Assembly (NCBI RefSeq): GCF_014836845.1
Contig: NZ_JACSQA010000035.1
Span: forward strand, 1-36,154
Direction of reading: 5' to 3'
Source: Ureibacillus galli
Lineage (GTDB): Bacteria > Bacillota > Bacilli > Bacillales_A > Planococcaceae
Length of the DNA stretch: 36,154 bases
The position numbers and the translations under genes are program-made. The notes under the pieces are model-generated. The model was not told the origin of the DNA. It worked only from the letters and a program-made list of their open reading frames with translations, and made no database searches. Positions 26,337 to 33,204 of this stretch are shown here, one piece after another. Each line of letters starts with the position of its first letter. Position 1 is the first letter of the stretch.

Positions 26337-27305
26337 TTGCATAAAATCGAAAAGATAGAACTATCAACAAACTTTCCTATCGGTCCAGTGAATGTTTATG
26401 TTCTATTTGGTGATAAATTAACCCTTATTGATACAGGATTAAACCGTCAACAGGCTTGGCAAGAGTTGAACAACGGTTTGCTACAACTAGGGTTAGAGAT
26501 AAAAGATATCGAGCAAATCGTCCTAACCCATCACCATAATGACCATACAGCTATGATTGATTGGATACTTGAAAAAAACCCATCAATTCAAGTTTTCGCC
26601 CATCAAGATACAGAAATGATTTTAAAGGACGAAGATTACTTGGAATGGAGTTCACAGTTTTTCGAAAAGTTATTTCTTGAGTTCGGATTGACGAAAGAAA
26701 TGGCTTACAAATGGGCATATCGTAAAGGAAATCGCGACCGTTATGATTATTTAAACGTGAATACGACTCTTTCCGAGGGAGATTTTGTTCCAGGTTTACC
26801 TAATTGGCAAGTAATTGAAACGTTAGGTCATTCACAAGATCATATTTCCCTTTATAACGAGAAAGAACAATTGTTTATTTGTGGCGATAACATCATACAA
26901 GGTATACATGCAGGTATCTTTCTTGATGCACCAAAAAGCGGAAAAGATCGGGCAAAACCATTACTACAATATTTGGATAATTTAGAGAAATGCCGAAAAT
27001 TAAACGTTCAATTGACCTATTCTGGCCATGGTCCTATTATCGAAAATTTAAACGCGGCGATTGAAACCCAATTAGGGAACATAGAAAATCGAGCACAGCG
27101 GGTAATACGTACATTAGAAAAAGCAAACGGTGTGGCTAGCGGGTTTGAAATTATACAAGATATGTATCGTGGTCGATATGAGAAGGCGGTTATAACTTTT
27201 GTGTTCGAAATTGTCGCGGTACTCGATCTTCTGGAGAAAAGAAATGTTGTGGTCGCGGAGAAAGTAAATGGTGTTTATCAATATCGATTAGTGAATCATT
27301 TCTAA
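26337..27305 (+). CDS. Metallo-beta-lactamase-fold hydrolase
   Basis: A roughly 322-residue MBL-fold protein. The metal-binding motif is THHHNDHTA (HxHxDH, about residues 66-74). Further ligands are likely in ETLGHSQDH, in the aspartate of ICGDN and in SGHG near residue 225. The C-terminal 80 residues (AQRVIRTLEKANG...) resemble the winged-helix tail of LACTB2-type hydrolases. In this cluster it could hydrolyse a thioester, lactone or conjugate of the substrate; no specific reaction is shown. I prefer the TTG at 26337, about 9 nt after AAAAGG, over the TTG at 26328. Confidence 0.85.
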   Translation: MHKIEKIELSTNFPIGPVNVYVLFGDKLTLIDTGLNRQQAWQELNNGLLQLGLEIKDIEQIVLTHHHNDHTAMIDWILEKNPSIQVFAHQDTEMILKDEDYLEWSSQFFEKLFLEFGLTKEMAYKWAYRKGNRDRYDYLNVNTTLSEGDFVPGLPNWQVIETLGHSQDHISLYNEKEQLFICGDNIIQGIHAGIFLDAPKSGKDRAKPLLQYLDNLEKCRKLNVQLTYSGHGPIIENLNAAIETQLGNIENRAQRVIRTLEKANGVASGFEIIQDMYRGRYEKAVITFVFEIVAVLDLLEKRNVVVAEKVNGVYQYRLVNHF

Positions 27306-27360
27306 AACTATTTTTATTCACAAGATAAAAAGAAAAGAAACGAAAGAAATCGATAATTGA

Positions 27361-27390
27361 ATATTTCTATAAATCTTTTAATAGAAATAT
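27361..27390. promoter_or_regulatory. Perfect 10-10-10 inverted repeat, operator candidate
   Basis: ATATTTCTAT and ATAGAAATAT are perfect inverted repeats separated by 10 bp, 44 nt upstream of the SDR start. A TTGAAT -35-like element overlaps the left arm. The pattern differs from the TetR-type operators at 15952-16033, so another regulator would be involved. With its AT-rich stem and no T-run it is unlikely to be a terminator. Confidence 0.5.
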
Positions 27391-27433
27391 ATTATTAAGT
27401 TATTTTCAACTATTTTATTTGGAGGGAAATCAT

Positions 27434-28198
27434 TTGACTGGAAGATTCGATAATAGAGTTGCATTTATTACTGGTGGGAGTAGAGGAATCGGAAAAGGGA
27501 TAGCGGAAACATTTGCCGAGGAAGGGGCAAAAATCGCGATTATTGATATTAATGAAGAAGCATTAAACGAAGTACAATCAGAATTTAAAGAAAAAGGCTA
27601 TACGGTTTTAACTTTACAAGCAAATGTCGTCAATGCAGAAGAAGTTGAAGCAGCAATGGAAGAAGTCGTATCTCAGTTCGGTTCCTTAGATATTTTAGTG
27701 AATAATGCTGGAATTATCCGCGATAATTTACTATTTAAAATGACGGATAGTGATTGGAATCAAGTCATTGATGTCCATTTAAAAGGGACATTTAATGCAT
27801 CCCGTGCTGCTCAAAAATATATGGTGAAACAAAACTATGGAAGAATTATTAATATTTCTTCAACTTCCGCTCTTGGAAATCCTGGTCAGGCAAACTACGC
27901 TACAGTAAAGGCAGGGATTCAAGGATTTACAAAAACGCTTGCAAAAGAGATAGGTAAATTTGGAATCACAACGAATGCTGTAGCTCCTGGATTTATTGAA
28001 ACAGATATGACAAAGGCAACAGCAGAAAGAGTGGGCATCCCTTTTGATGAGTTTGTAAAAGGGGCAGCAAGTCGAATTCCAGTGAGAAGATCAGGTAAAC
28101 CTTCAGATATTGCCAATGCCGTTGCCTTCTTTGCAGACGAAAAATCTTCTTTCGTAAATGGTCAAGTTTTATACGTTGCTGGAGGACCTACTAATTAA
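27434..28198 (+). CDS. SDR-family dehydrogenase (FabG-like 3-ketoacyl reductase/3-hydroxyacyl-CoA dehydrogenase)
   Basis: A roughly 254-residue classical short-chain dehydrogenase. It has the cofactor motif TGGSRGIGKG, acidic D in IIDINEEA (favouring NAD), NNAG at about 89-92, catalytic Ser in ISSTSALG, YATVK with Tyr and Lys, and APGFIETDM. In this setting it probably oxidises a 3-hydroxyacyl-CoA made by the MaoC hydratase. The TTG at 27434 is 8 nt after GGAGGG; the longer TTG at 27419 includes that site. First gene of an operon with the two MaoC genes, 12 nt apart. Confidence 0.9.
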   Translation: MTGRFDNRVAFITGGSRGIGKGIAETFAEEGAKIAIIDINEEALNEVQSEFKEKGYTVLTLQANVVNAEEVEAAMEEVVSQFGSLDILVNNAGIIRDNLLFKMTDSDWNQVIDVHLKGTFNASRAAQKYMVKQNYGRIINISSTSALGNPGQANYATVKAGIQGFTKTLAKEIGKFGITTNAVAPGFIETDMTKATAERVGIPFDEFVKGAASRIPVRRSGKPSDIANAVAFFADEKSSFVNGQVLYVAGGPTN

Positions 28199-28210
28199 TA
28201 CAGGAGGGAG

Positions 28211-28669
28211 ATGGTAGAAATGTATACGGATTATATAGGTGTGACATCTAAAAAGATGAAAAATGTAGTGGAAAGGGAACTAGTTAGACGGTTTGCGGAA
28301 TCAATCGGAGATTTACATCCTATTTACTTAGATGAAGAAATCGGAAGTAAATCTAGATATGGGAAAAATATTGCACCCGTTACGTTTCCTCGAATTTTTA
28401 GATCTGGTGAAATTGAAGGTTTAAAACTGCCCAATAAAGGATTAATTCACGGAGAACAAATTTACCATTACAATCGACCACTTTTTGTAGGAGAAGAAGT
28501 ATATTGTTATTCTAAATTAGAAGATTACTTTGAAAAAGAAGGAAGTACTGGAAAAATGGGCTTCTTAAAAATGAAACGATATGGCGAAGACAGTAGTGGA
28601 AATGTCATTTTTACAGAAGAGTCGATCATTATTATTAATGAAACGGTTAGGAGGTCGTTGAACGTATGA
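28211..28669 (+). CDS. MaoC-like N-terminal (FAS1_DH) hot-dog protein, probable non-catalytic hydratase subunit
   Basis: A 152-residue hot-dog-fold protein of the MaoC_dehydrat_N type. The hydratase motif region reads ESIGDLHPIYLDE, in which tyrosine stands where active members have histidine, so it probably shapes the substrate tunnel and does not itself catalyse. Further landmarks are IAPVTFPRIF and GEQIYHYNRPLFVGE. Such halves pair with a catalytic MaoC subunit, as in mycobacterial HadAB and ChsH1/ChsH2. The next gene overlaps in ATGA and encodes that subunit. The start may be the ATG at 28211 or 28220; both lie after GGAGGG. Confidence 0.85.
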   Translation: MVEMYTDYIGVTSKKMKNVVERELVRRFAESIGDLHPIYLDEEIGSKSRYGKNIAPVTFPRIFRSGEIEGLKLPNKGLIHGEQIYHYNRPLFVGEEVYCYSKLEDYFEKEGSTGKMGFLKMKRYGEDSSGNVIFTEESIIIINETVRRSLNV

Positions 28670-29064
28670 CGAATCTCAAAGAATTAGTTCTAGGAGAAAC
28701 AATTAAAATGACCCTTGAACCTGTATCGAGAATGGATCTAATTAAGTATTCTGGAGCATCTGGAGATTTTAATCCCATTCATACGATAGATGAAGAGGCA
28801 AAAAAAGCGGGTCTACCAGGAATCATCGCACATGGCATGTGGACGATGGGGAATCTATCCAAATTATTTACGCCGCATTATGAAGAAGGATTCATCCAAG
28901 ATTATTCGATTCGATTTGCCGGCATGGTGTTTTTAAACGATCAATTAACATTAAATGCCCAATTAATCGAACAAACAGATGAAGCATTACATTTTAAAGT
29001 GAATGTTACGAATCAACACGACAAAGAGGTCGTTAAGGGAAAAGTAAAATTTGCCCTATATTAA
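28666..29064 (+). CDS. MaoC-like (R)-specific enoyl-CoA hydratase, catalytic subunit
   Basis: A 132-residue hot-dog protein with an intact hydratase-2 motif, SGASGDFNPIHTIDEEAKKAGLPGIIAHGMW, with Asp and His (DFNPIH, near residues 33-38) as catalytic pair. It hydrates trans-2-enoyl-CoA to the 3-hydroxy product. The 4-nt ATGA overlap with the preceding gene supports a heteromeric complex. A pair of this sort often handles bulky or branched substrates that crotonase-type hydratases cannot. Confidence 0.9.
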   Translation: MTNLKELVLGETIKMTLEPVSRMDLIKYSGASGDFNPIHTIDEEAKKAGLPGIIAHGMWTMGNLSKLFTPHYEEGFIQDYSIRFAGMVFLNDQLTLNAQLIEQTDEALHFKVNVTNQHDKEVVKGKVKFALY

Positions 29065-29069
29065 AGTAA

Positions 29070-29113
29070 AAGGATTTGTCTCGATTTTTATAATGAATGA
29101 GAGGCAAATCCTT
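29070..29113 (+). terminator. Weak hairpin between MaoC and second SDR gene
   Basis: AAGGATTTG and CAAATCCTT (9 bp), extended by TCTC/GAGA across a bulge, enclose a loop of about 18 nt. Only CTTACTT follows. It could be a weak terminator or a processing and stability element that tunes expression of the downstream SDR and thiolase genes. Confidence 0.45.
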
Positions 29114-29151
29114 CTTACTTAAAAGGCTTAAAGAATAGGAGGGATATCGGT

Positions 29152-29925
29152 ATGCACGTGAAAGAGCTATTTGATATTTCCGGAAAGACCGCCATCGTAA
29201 CAGGGGGAGGACGTGGGCTTGGTGAGCAAATTGCACAAGGCTTTGCCGAAGCTGGTGCCAATGTCGTGATTTGTTCGAGAAAGTTGAATAATTGTGAGGA
29301 AGTAGCAGTAAGATTGGAAAAATATGGAGTAAAGACACTTGCCATAAAATGTGATTTAACGAACAAAGAAGAAATAGAAAATTTAGTTAACAGAACATTA
29401 GAAGAGTTTGATTCTATTGATATTCTTGTTAATAATAGTGGGGCAACATGGGGGGCTCCAATGGAAGAAATGCCACTAGAAGCATTTTATAAAGTGATGA
29501 ATGTTAATGTCACGGGAACTTTTTTAATGTCTCAAGCTGTCGGAAAAGTAATGTTGAAACAAGGCTATGGAAAAATAATCAATATCGCATCTGTTGCAGG
29601 TTTAAAAGGATCGAACCCTGAAGTAATGGATGCGATTGGATATAACACAAGTAAAGGGGCCGTCATTACTTTTACAAAGGATTTAGCTGTGAAATGGGGG
29701 CCGAGGGGAATTTATGTGAACGCCATTGCACCTGGTTTCTTTCCAACGAAAATGACGAAAGCTTTACTTGATCGTGGCGGTGACTCAATGCAAAGCAAAA
29801 ATCCATTACGTAAATTCGGATCAGATACGGATCTAAAGGGTGTTGCTTTATTTTTAGCTTCGAAAGCATCTGATTTTATTACGGGTGAAACGATTGTAGT
29901 CGATGGTGGTACGAATGCAATGTAA
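29152..29925 (+). CDS. SDR-family dehydrogenase (second)
   Basis: A 257-residue classical SDR. It has TGGGRGLGEQ, CDLTNKEE, NNSGATWG (unusual NNSG in place of NNAG), catalytic Ser in IASVAGLKGSNPE, YNTSK, and APGFFPTKM. It resembles gluconate-5-dehydrogenase/FabG-like enzymes with a substrate loop rich in charged residues. It is a second candidate for the 3-hydroxyacyl-CoA dehydrogenase step, or for oxidising a ring or side-chain hydroxyl of the substrate. ATG after GGAGGG. The classical thiolase gene follows after 27 nt. Confidence 0.9.
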   Translation: MHVKELFDISGKTAIVTGGGRGLGEQIAQGFAEAGANVVICSRKLNNCEEVAVRLEKYGVKTLAIKCDLTNKEEIENLVNRTLEEFDSIDILVNNSGATWGAPMEEMPLEAFYKVMNVNVTGTFLMSQAVGKVMLKQGYGKIINIASVAGLKGSNPEVMDAIGYNTSKGAVITFTKDLAVKWGPRGIYVNAIAPGFFPTKMTKALLDRGGDSMQSKNPLRKFGSDTDLKGVALFLASKASDFITGETIVVDGGTNAM

Positions 29926-29952
29926 AGAAAATGATAGATGGGGGCATAGATA

Positions 29953-31125
29953 ATGAAAAGAGATGCAGTGATTGTTTCTGCAGTTCGAACAGCAATTGGA
30001 AAACAAGGTGGAGCATTAGCAAGTGTTCCTGCTCACCTTTATGGAGCTGAAGTCATTAAAGAAGCGATTAATCGAGTAAATATTTCAGCTGAAATGATTG
30101 ATGATGTGATTATTGGTAATGTTTTAAGTGGTGGAGGAAATATTGCAAGATTATCGGCTTTACAAACAGGGCTTTCCATACAAATTCCTGGGTTAACGGT
30201 CGATCGTCAATGCGGTTCTGGAATTAACGCCGTTGCATTAGCAGCACAAGCAATTCAATCAGGTGCTGGTGATATTTATATTGCTGGCGGTATTGAAAGT
30301 ATGAGTCGGGCACCGTATCAATATGAACGGCCGGAACAAGCATACAGTTCCATCCCACCAAAGTATCGTAAGACATTACTTGCACCCGAAGAAATCGGAA
30401 ATCCACCTATGGGAATTACTGCTGAAAATTTAGCAAAAAAATATAATATTTCAAGGGAAGAACAAGATGAGTTTTCGTTCAAAAGCCAACAAAAAATGGC
30501 GATTGCAATGGAAGAGGGGCGATTTGATGAACAAATTGTTCCGATAAAAATCCCTGTCCGAAAAGGAGAACCGATATTATTCGATAAAGACGAACACCCA
30601 CGTCCGAATACGACGTTATCCGCACTGGCTAAATTACATCCCGCCTTCGTAAAAGATGGTACAGTAACAGCTGGAAGTAGCTCTGGATTAAATGATGCAG
30701 CTTCAGCTTTAGTAATTATGTCTAGAGAAAAGGCAGAAGAGTTAGGCATCCAACCATTAGCAACAATAAGAGGTTCTATGGTAGCCGGGGTTGATCCAAA
30801 TATTATGGGTATCGGTCCTGTTCCTGCAACGAATAAGTTAATGAACAAATTGGGACTATCGTTAAAAGATATGGATTTAGTTGAATTAAACGAAGCGTTC
30901 GCTGCCCAAGTTATCGCTTGCAATAGGGAATTGGATATTGATCCAGAAAAATTAAATGTGAATGGTGGCGCCATTGCCCATGGACATCCATTAGGCGCAA
31001 CTGGAGCAATTTTAATTACAAAAGCAGTATATGAATTGAACCGAATCAACGGCAAAAATGCCCTTATTACAGCATGTATCGGTGGTGGTCAAGGTATTTC
31101 CATGGTTATAGAAAGAGAAGGATAA
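29953..31125 (+). CDS. Thiolase (acetyl-CoA C-acyltransferase)
   Basis: A 390-residue classical degradative/biosynthetic thiolase with all catalytic residues: nucleophilic Cys87 in DRQCGSG, His345 in NGGAIAHGHPLGATGA and Cys375 in ACIGGGQG. It cleaves 3-ketoacyl-CoA with CoA to acetyl-CoA and a shortened acyl-CoA. Start is ATG after a GGGGG-rich site. It complements the cysteine-less thiolase-fold protein at 16084, so the cluster holds two distinct C-C cleavage activities. The TetR gene follows 48 nt later on the same strand. Confidence 0.94.
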   Translation: MKRDAVIVSAVRTAIGKQGGALASVPAHLYGAEVIKEAINRVNISAEMIDDVIIGNVLSGGGNIARLSALQTGLSIQIPGLTVDRQCGSGINAVALAAQAIQSGAGDIYIAGGIESMSRAPYQYERPEQAYSSIPPKYRKTLLAPEEIGNPPMGITAENLAKKYNISREEQDEFSFKSQQKMAIAMEEGRFDEQIVPIKIPVRKGEPILFDKDEHPRPNTTLSALAKLHPAFVKDGTVTAGSSSGLNDAASALVIMSREKAEELGIQPLATIRGSMVAGVDPNIMGIGPVPATNKLMNKLGLSLKDMDLVELNEAFAAQVIACNRELDIDPEKLNVNGGAIAHGHPLGATGAILITKAVYELNRINGKNALITACIGGGQGISMVIEREG

Positions 31126-31173
31126 AATTGCTTAATATAATTTGAAACTATCACTGATTGAAGGGAAATCACT

Positions 31174-31743
31174 TTGAGAAGAACAATCATAAATGAAAGT
31201 ATCGATTTGTTTGATAAAAAAGGATATAGTAAAACTTCAATTCAGGATATCGTCAATAGCATAGGTGCTACTAAGGGGACATTTTATTACTATTTTAATA
31301 GCAAACAAGAGCTGTTAAGGGATATTCATTTAAGCTATATCCAGGAACTGTTACAGGAACAAGAAGTCATACTCCATGATTCAAATTTAACTTCAAAGGA
31401 TAAAATTAGAAAATTAATTTTATTAATCATTGGTAAAATCAGAACCCATGGTAAAAGTGCAAGGGTATTTACTAGAGAAATTCGTCATTTAGAAGAAGAA
31501 CATATCCAGTATGTGAATTCGATTAAGCGTGAGTTTCGCCTTAACTTTCAAAAGGTTTTGGAAGATGGAGTCGAGAAGGGTGAATTTCGAAAGGATTTAA
31601 GAAGCGATATTGTCACTTTTGGAATTCTTGGCATGGTGAATCGGTCGTATAATTGGTATAATCCTGATGGAGAAGTGTCAGAAGAAGAACTTGTTGATAT
31701 TTATATGGATATTATTATTAATGGTTTGATAAATAACAAGTAG
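31174..31743 (+). CDS. TetR/AcrR-family transcriptional regulator
   Basis: A 189-residue repressor-type protein. The TetR helix-turn-helix is complete at the N-terminus (SIQDIVNSIGATKGTFYYYFNSKQELL, residues 24-50), followed by an all-helical ligand/dimer domain with FTREIRHLEEEH. TetR proteins at the end of acyl-CoA catabolic clusters commonly sense an acyl-CoA intermediate. The TTG is the only possible start because an in-frame TGA lies upstream; AAGGG precedes it. It is the best candidate to bind the triple operator at 15952-16033. No such site lies in front of its own gene. Confidence 0.9.
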   Translation: MRRTIINESIDLFDKKGYSKTSIQDIVNSIGATKGTFYYYFNSKQELLRDIHLSYIQELLQEQEVILHDSNLTSKDKIRKLILLIIGKIRTHGKSARVFTREIRHLEEEHIQYVNSIKREFRLNFQKVLEDGVEKGEFRKDLRSDIVTFGILGMVNRSYNWYNPDGEVSEEELVDIYMDIIINGLINNK

Positions 31744-31837
31744 ATGGAAAAAATACGATTAGCATGGATATTTTTATGAATACGCTTACAAAATAAATTC
31801 AATGAAGTTTAAAAAAGAAATAGTACGATAGATAAAG

Positions 31838-31891
31838 TACCTGTAGTGTGAAGACACATACATAAAGAGTGCTTTTCCAACAGGTATTTTT
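31838..31891 (+). terminator. Probable terminator after TetR gene
   Basis: TACCTGT and ACAGGTA (7 bp) are followed by TTTTTAT. The 35-nt loop contains a small hairpin, GTGT-GAAG-ACAC. It lies about 95 nt after the TetR stop and closes the catabolic cluster. Confidence 0.6.
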
Positions 31892-31953
31892 ATATGCTTA
31901 AATCTATTAGAACAAAGCGACAAAGAATATCCCTAGTCATTTGGAAAGTGTTA

Positions 31954-31981
31954 TTGACAACGGATTGAATTGTTGTATAAT
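31954..31981 (+). promoter_or_regulatory. Strong sigma-A promoter of structured RNA
   Basis: A perfect TTGACA (31954-31959) and perfect TATAAT (31976-31981) are separated by 16 bp. It is the best consensus promoter in the window. Transcription should start near 31988. Confidence 0.85.
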
Positions 31982-31987
31982 TCTGAA

Positions 31988-32182
31988 TAGGAGAAATGTG
32001 GAAGGTGGAATTCAATTTGCCAACATACATGTAATGGTTAAGTAATTAAATAGTTCACTTCTTTTTTGAACAAAATGTTCAACGACGGGAGAAGTGTGCC
32101 TATTTTTAGCCATTACAGGGAACGCAGGATAAACTGTTGAGTTAATTCCAAGCGGGATACCTATAAGGTATTCCGCTTTTTT
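31988..32182 (+). ncRNA. Structured RNA of about 190 nt, 6S-RNA-like architecture (or attenuator of DUF1062 gene)
   Basis: No credible ORF lies between the consensus promoter and a terminator. The transcript folds as one long rod. The base stem is GGAATT (32007)/AATTCC (32144), and an open bubble of about 18 nt on one side and 27 on the other follows. An 11-bp helix, GTAATGGTTAA (32031)/TTAGCCATTAC (32106), comes next. Then come AAATAG (32048)/CTATTT (32100), CACTTCT (32056)/AGAAGTG (32090) and an apical TTGAAC-AAAAT-GTTCAA hairpin. A rod with a central bubble is the hallmark of 6S RNA, which traps sigma-A RNA polymerase. Alternatively it is a leader riboswitch, since GTGGAAT (32006-32012) can also pair with ATTCCGC in the terminator. 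I could not match it to an Rfam family by eye. Confidence 0.6.
32150..32182 (+). terminator. Intrinsic terminator of structured RNA
   Basis: A 12-bp stem, AAGCGGGATACC/GGTATTCCGCTT (one G-U), with loop TATAA is followed by a T6 tract. It abuts the basal stem of the structured RNA and lies 67 nt before the DUF1062 start. Confidence 0.93.
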
Positions 32183-32248
32183 GATGGGAAATCCTTCTCC
32201 ATTCAGCTATTATTTGGTGTTCCTCTGGATAAATTGGAGGATAAAATC

Positions 32249-32870
32249 ATGAGTTTTAATAATGTTATTACTTTTCAGGTTAGTGCTCAAGAAAAACCTA
32301 CCGTAATTCGGAATTGTAGGCAATGTAAAAGAAGTACTGAATACTTTTGTAGTGATAAATTTAGAGTAAACGCAAATCAAAAAATAATAGATATTTGGCT
32401 CATTTATAAATGTTTACATTGTGAAAGTACATGGAATTATCCTATTTTTTTCTAGAGTACATGTGAATCGAATTGATCCAATACTACTTCAAAAATTTAT
32501 GGATAATAATCAAGAGACCATTTGGTATTATGCTTTTCAAATTAACAAATTAAGAAAACTATGTAATGCGGTGAAAAAAGACATTCATTATAAGGTAATA
32601 AAGGAAAAGTCCTATACAAATTCAAATTCTAATGAAATAGTAATAAGAATTTGTTGTAAATATAATTTTGGACTTAGAATTGATAAACTACTAGCTGAAA
32701 TATTAAATATTTCAAGATCAAAAGTAAATACAATGGCATTAGAAGAAATGTTTTTACTAAACCCCAATGTTACAATAAGCGATAAAGTACTAGATAATTT
32801 ACAAATAACAATCAAAGGGAATTGGCATAAGTATGTTTCATTTAAGGACTATGTGAGTAGCCCCTATTAG
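32249..32870 (+). pseudogene. DUF1062 family protein gene, frameshifted at a T7 run
   Basis: Two overlapping frames together form one DUF1062 protein of about 206 residues. The first encodes the zinc-ribbon half (NCRQC..., YKCLHCESTWNYPIF) and stops at 32453. The second continues as SRVHVNRIDPILLQKF to a C-terminal S4-like segment (LRIDKLLAEILNISRSKV). The shift falls in seven T at 32445-32451; with six T the frames join in phase. Start is the ATG at 32249, 9 nt after GGAGG. This may be a real one-base insertion, a sequencing error, or a slippage-prone tract still yielding some full-length product. Function is unknown; zinc ribbon plus S4-like fold hints at RNA binding. Confidence 0.8.
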
Positions 32871-33152
32871 TAAAGAATGTGGATAGTAGGGTTCGTAGGA
32901 AAAGAACAGATTATGAAAAGTTCCTCCATTGATTTATATAGATCATCATAGGAGGAATGGGATATTATTACGCTTACTTACAACCATCTAATTCTGATGG
33001 AATGGGGTTACGGAAGGAAAAATGGGTTTTATTTTGATTGCAATGAGCTGTTAAAATGCTTCCTACACAGGTGGATCAATTTTGGAAAGACAAAAATTTA
33101 ATGATTTAAACTTACATTCTCAAACGAATTGATTCTTTAATATTAAAATGTT
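32871..33152. other. Intergenic region with RBS-masking hairpin, no convincing gene
   Basis: TTCCTCC (32921-32927) pairs with GGAGGAA (32951-32957), a hairpin that would mask a ribosome binding site. The ATG immediately after (32957) opens only a 26-codon frame ending at 33037 (MGYYYAYLQPSNSD...), and its spacing from GGAGG is too short. It may be a relic of a small gene. Nothing else was recognised. Confidence 0.4.
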
Positions 33153-33186
33153 AACCCCGTCCTAAAAATAGGGCGGGGTTATTTTA
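33153..33186. terminator. Bidirectional intrinsic terminator
   Basis: A 12-bp stem, AACCCCGTCCTA/TAGGGCGGGGTT, with an AAAA loop has T-rich flanks on both strands (ATTTTA right, ATTTTAATATTAA on the minus strand). It ends the pab operon, which converges on it, and any transcript from the left. Confidence 0.88.
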
Positions 33187-33204
33187 AAGTACAAGGTATA
33201 AGTT

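Noticed and set aside
30318-31055. 245-codon minus-strand frame opposite the thiolase gene
   Set aside because: Shadow frame of an intact thiolase gene with all catalytic residues; no minus-strand ribosome binding site or family resemblance.
31988-32182. T-box leader or known metabolite riboswitch
   Set aside because: The T-box consensus TGGNACCGCG and conserved cores of common riboswitches (TPP, SAM, guanidine-I, ydaO, purine) were not found by eye; only a covariance search could exclude a rarer class.
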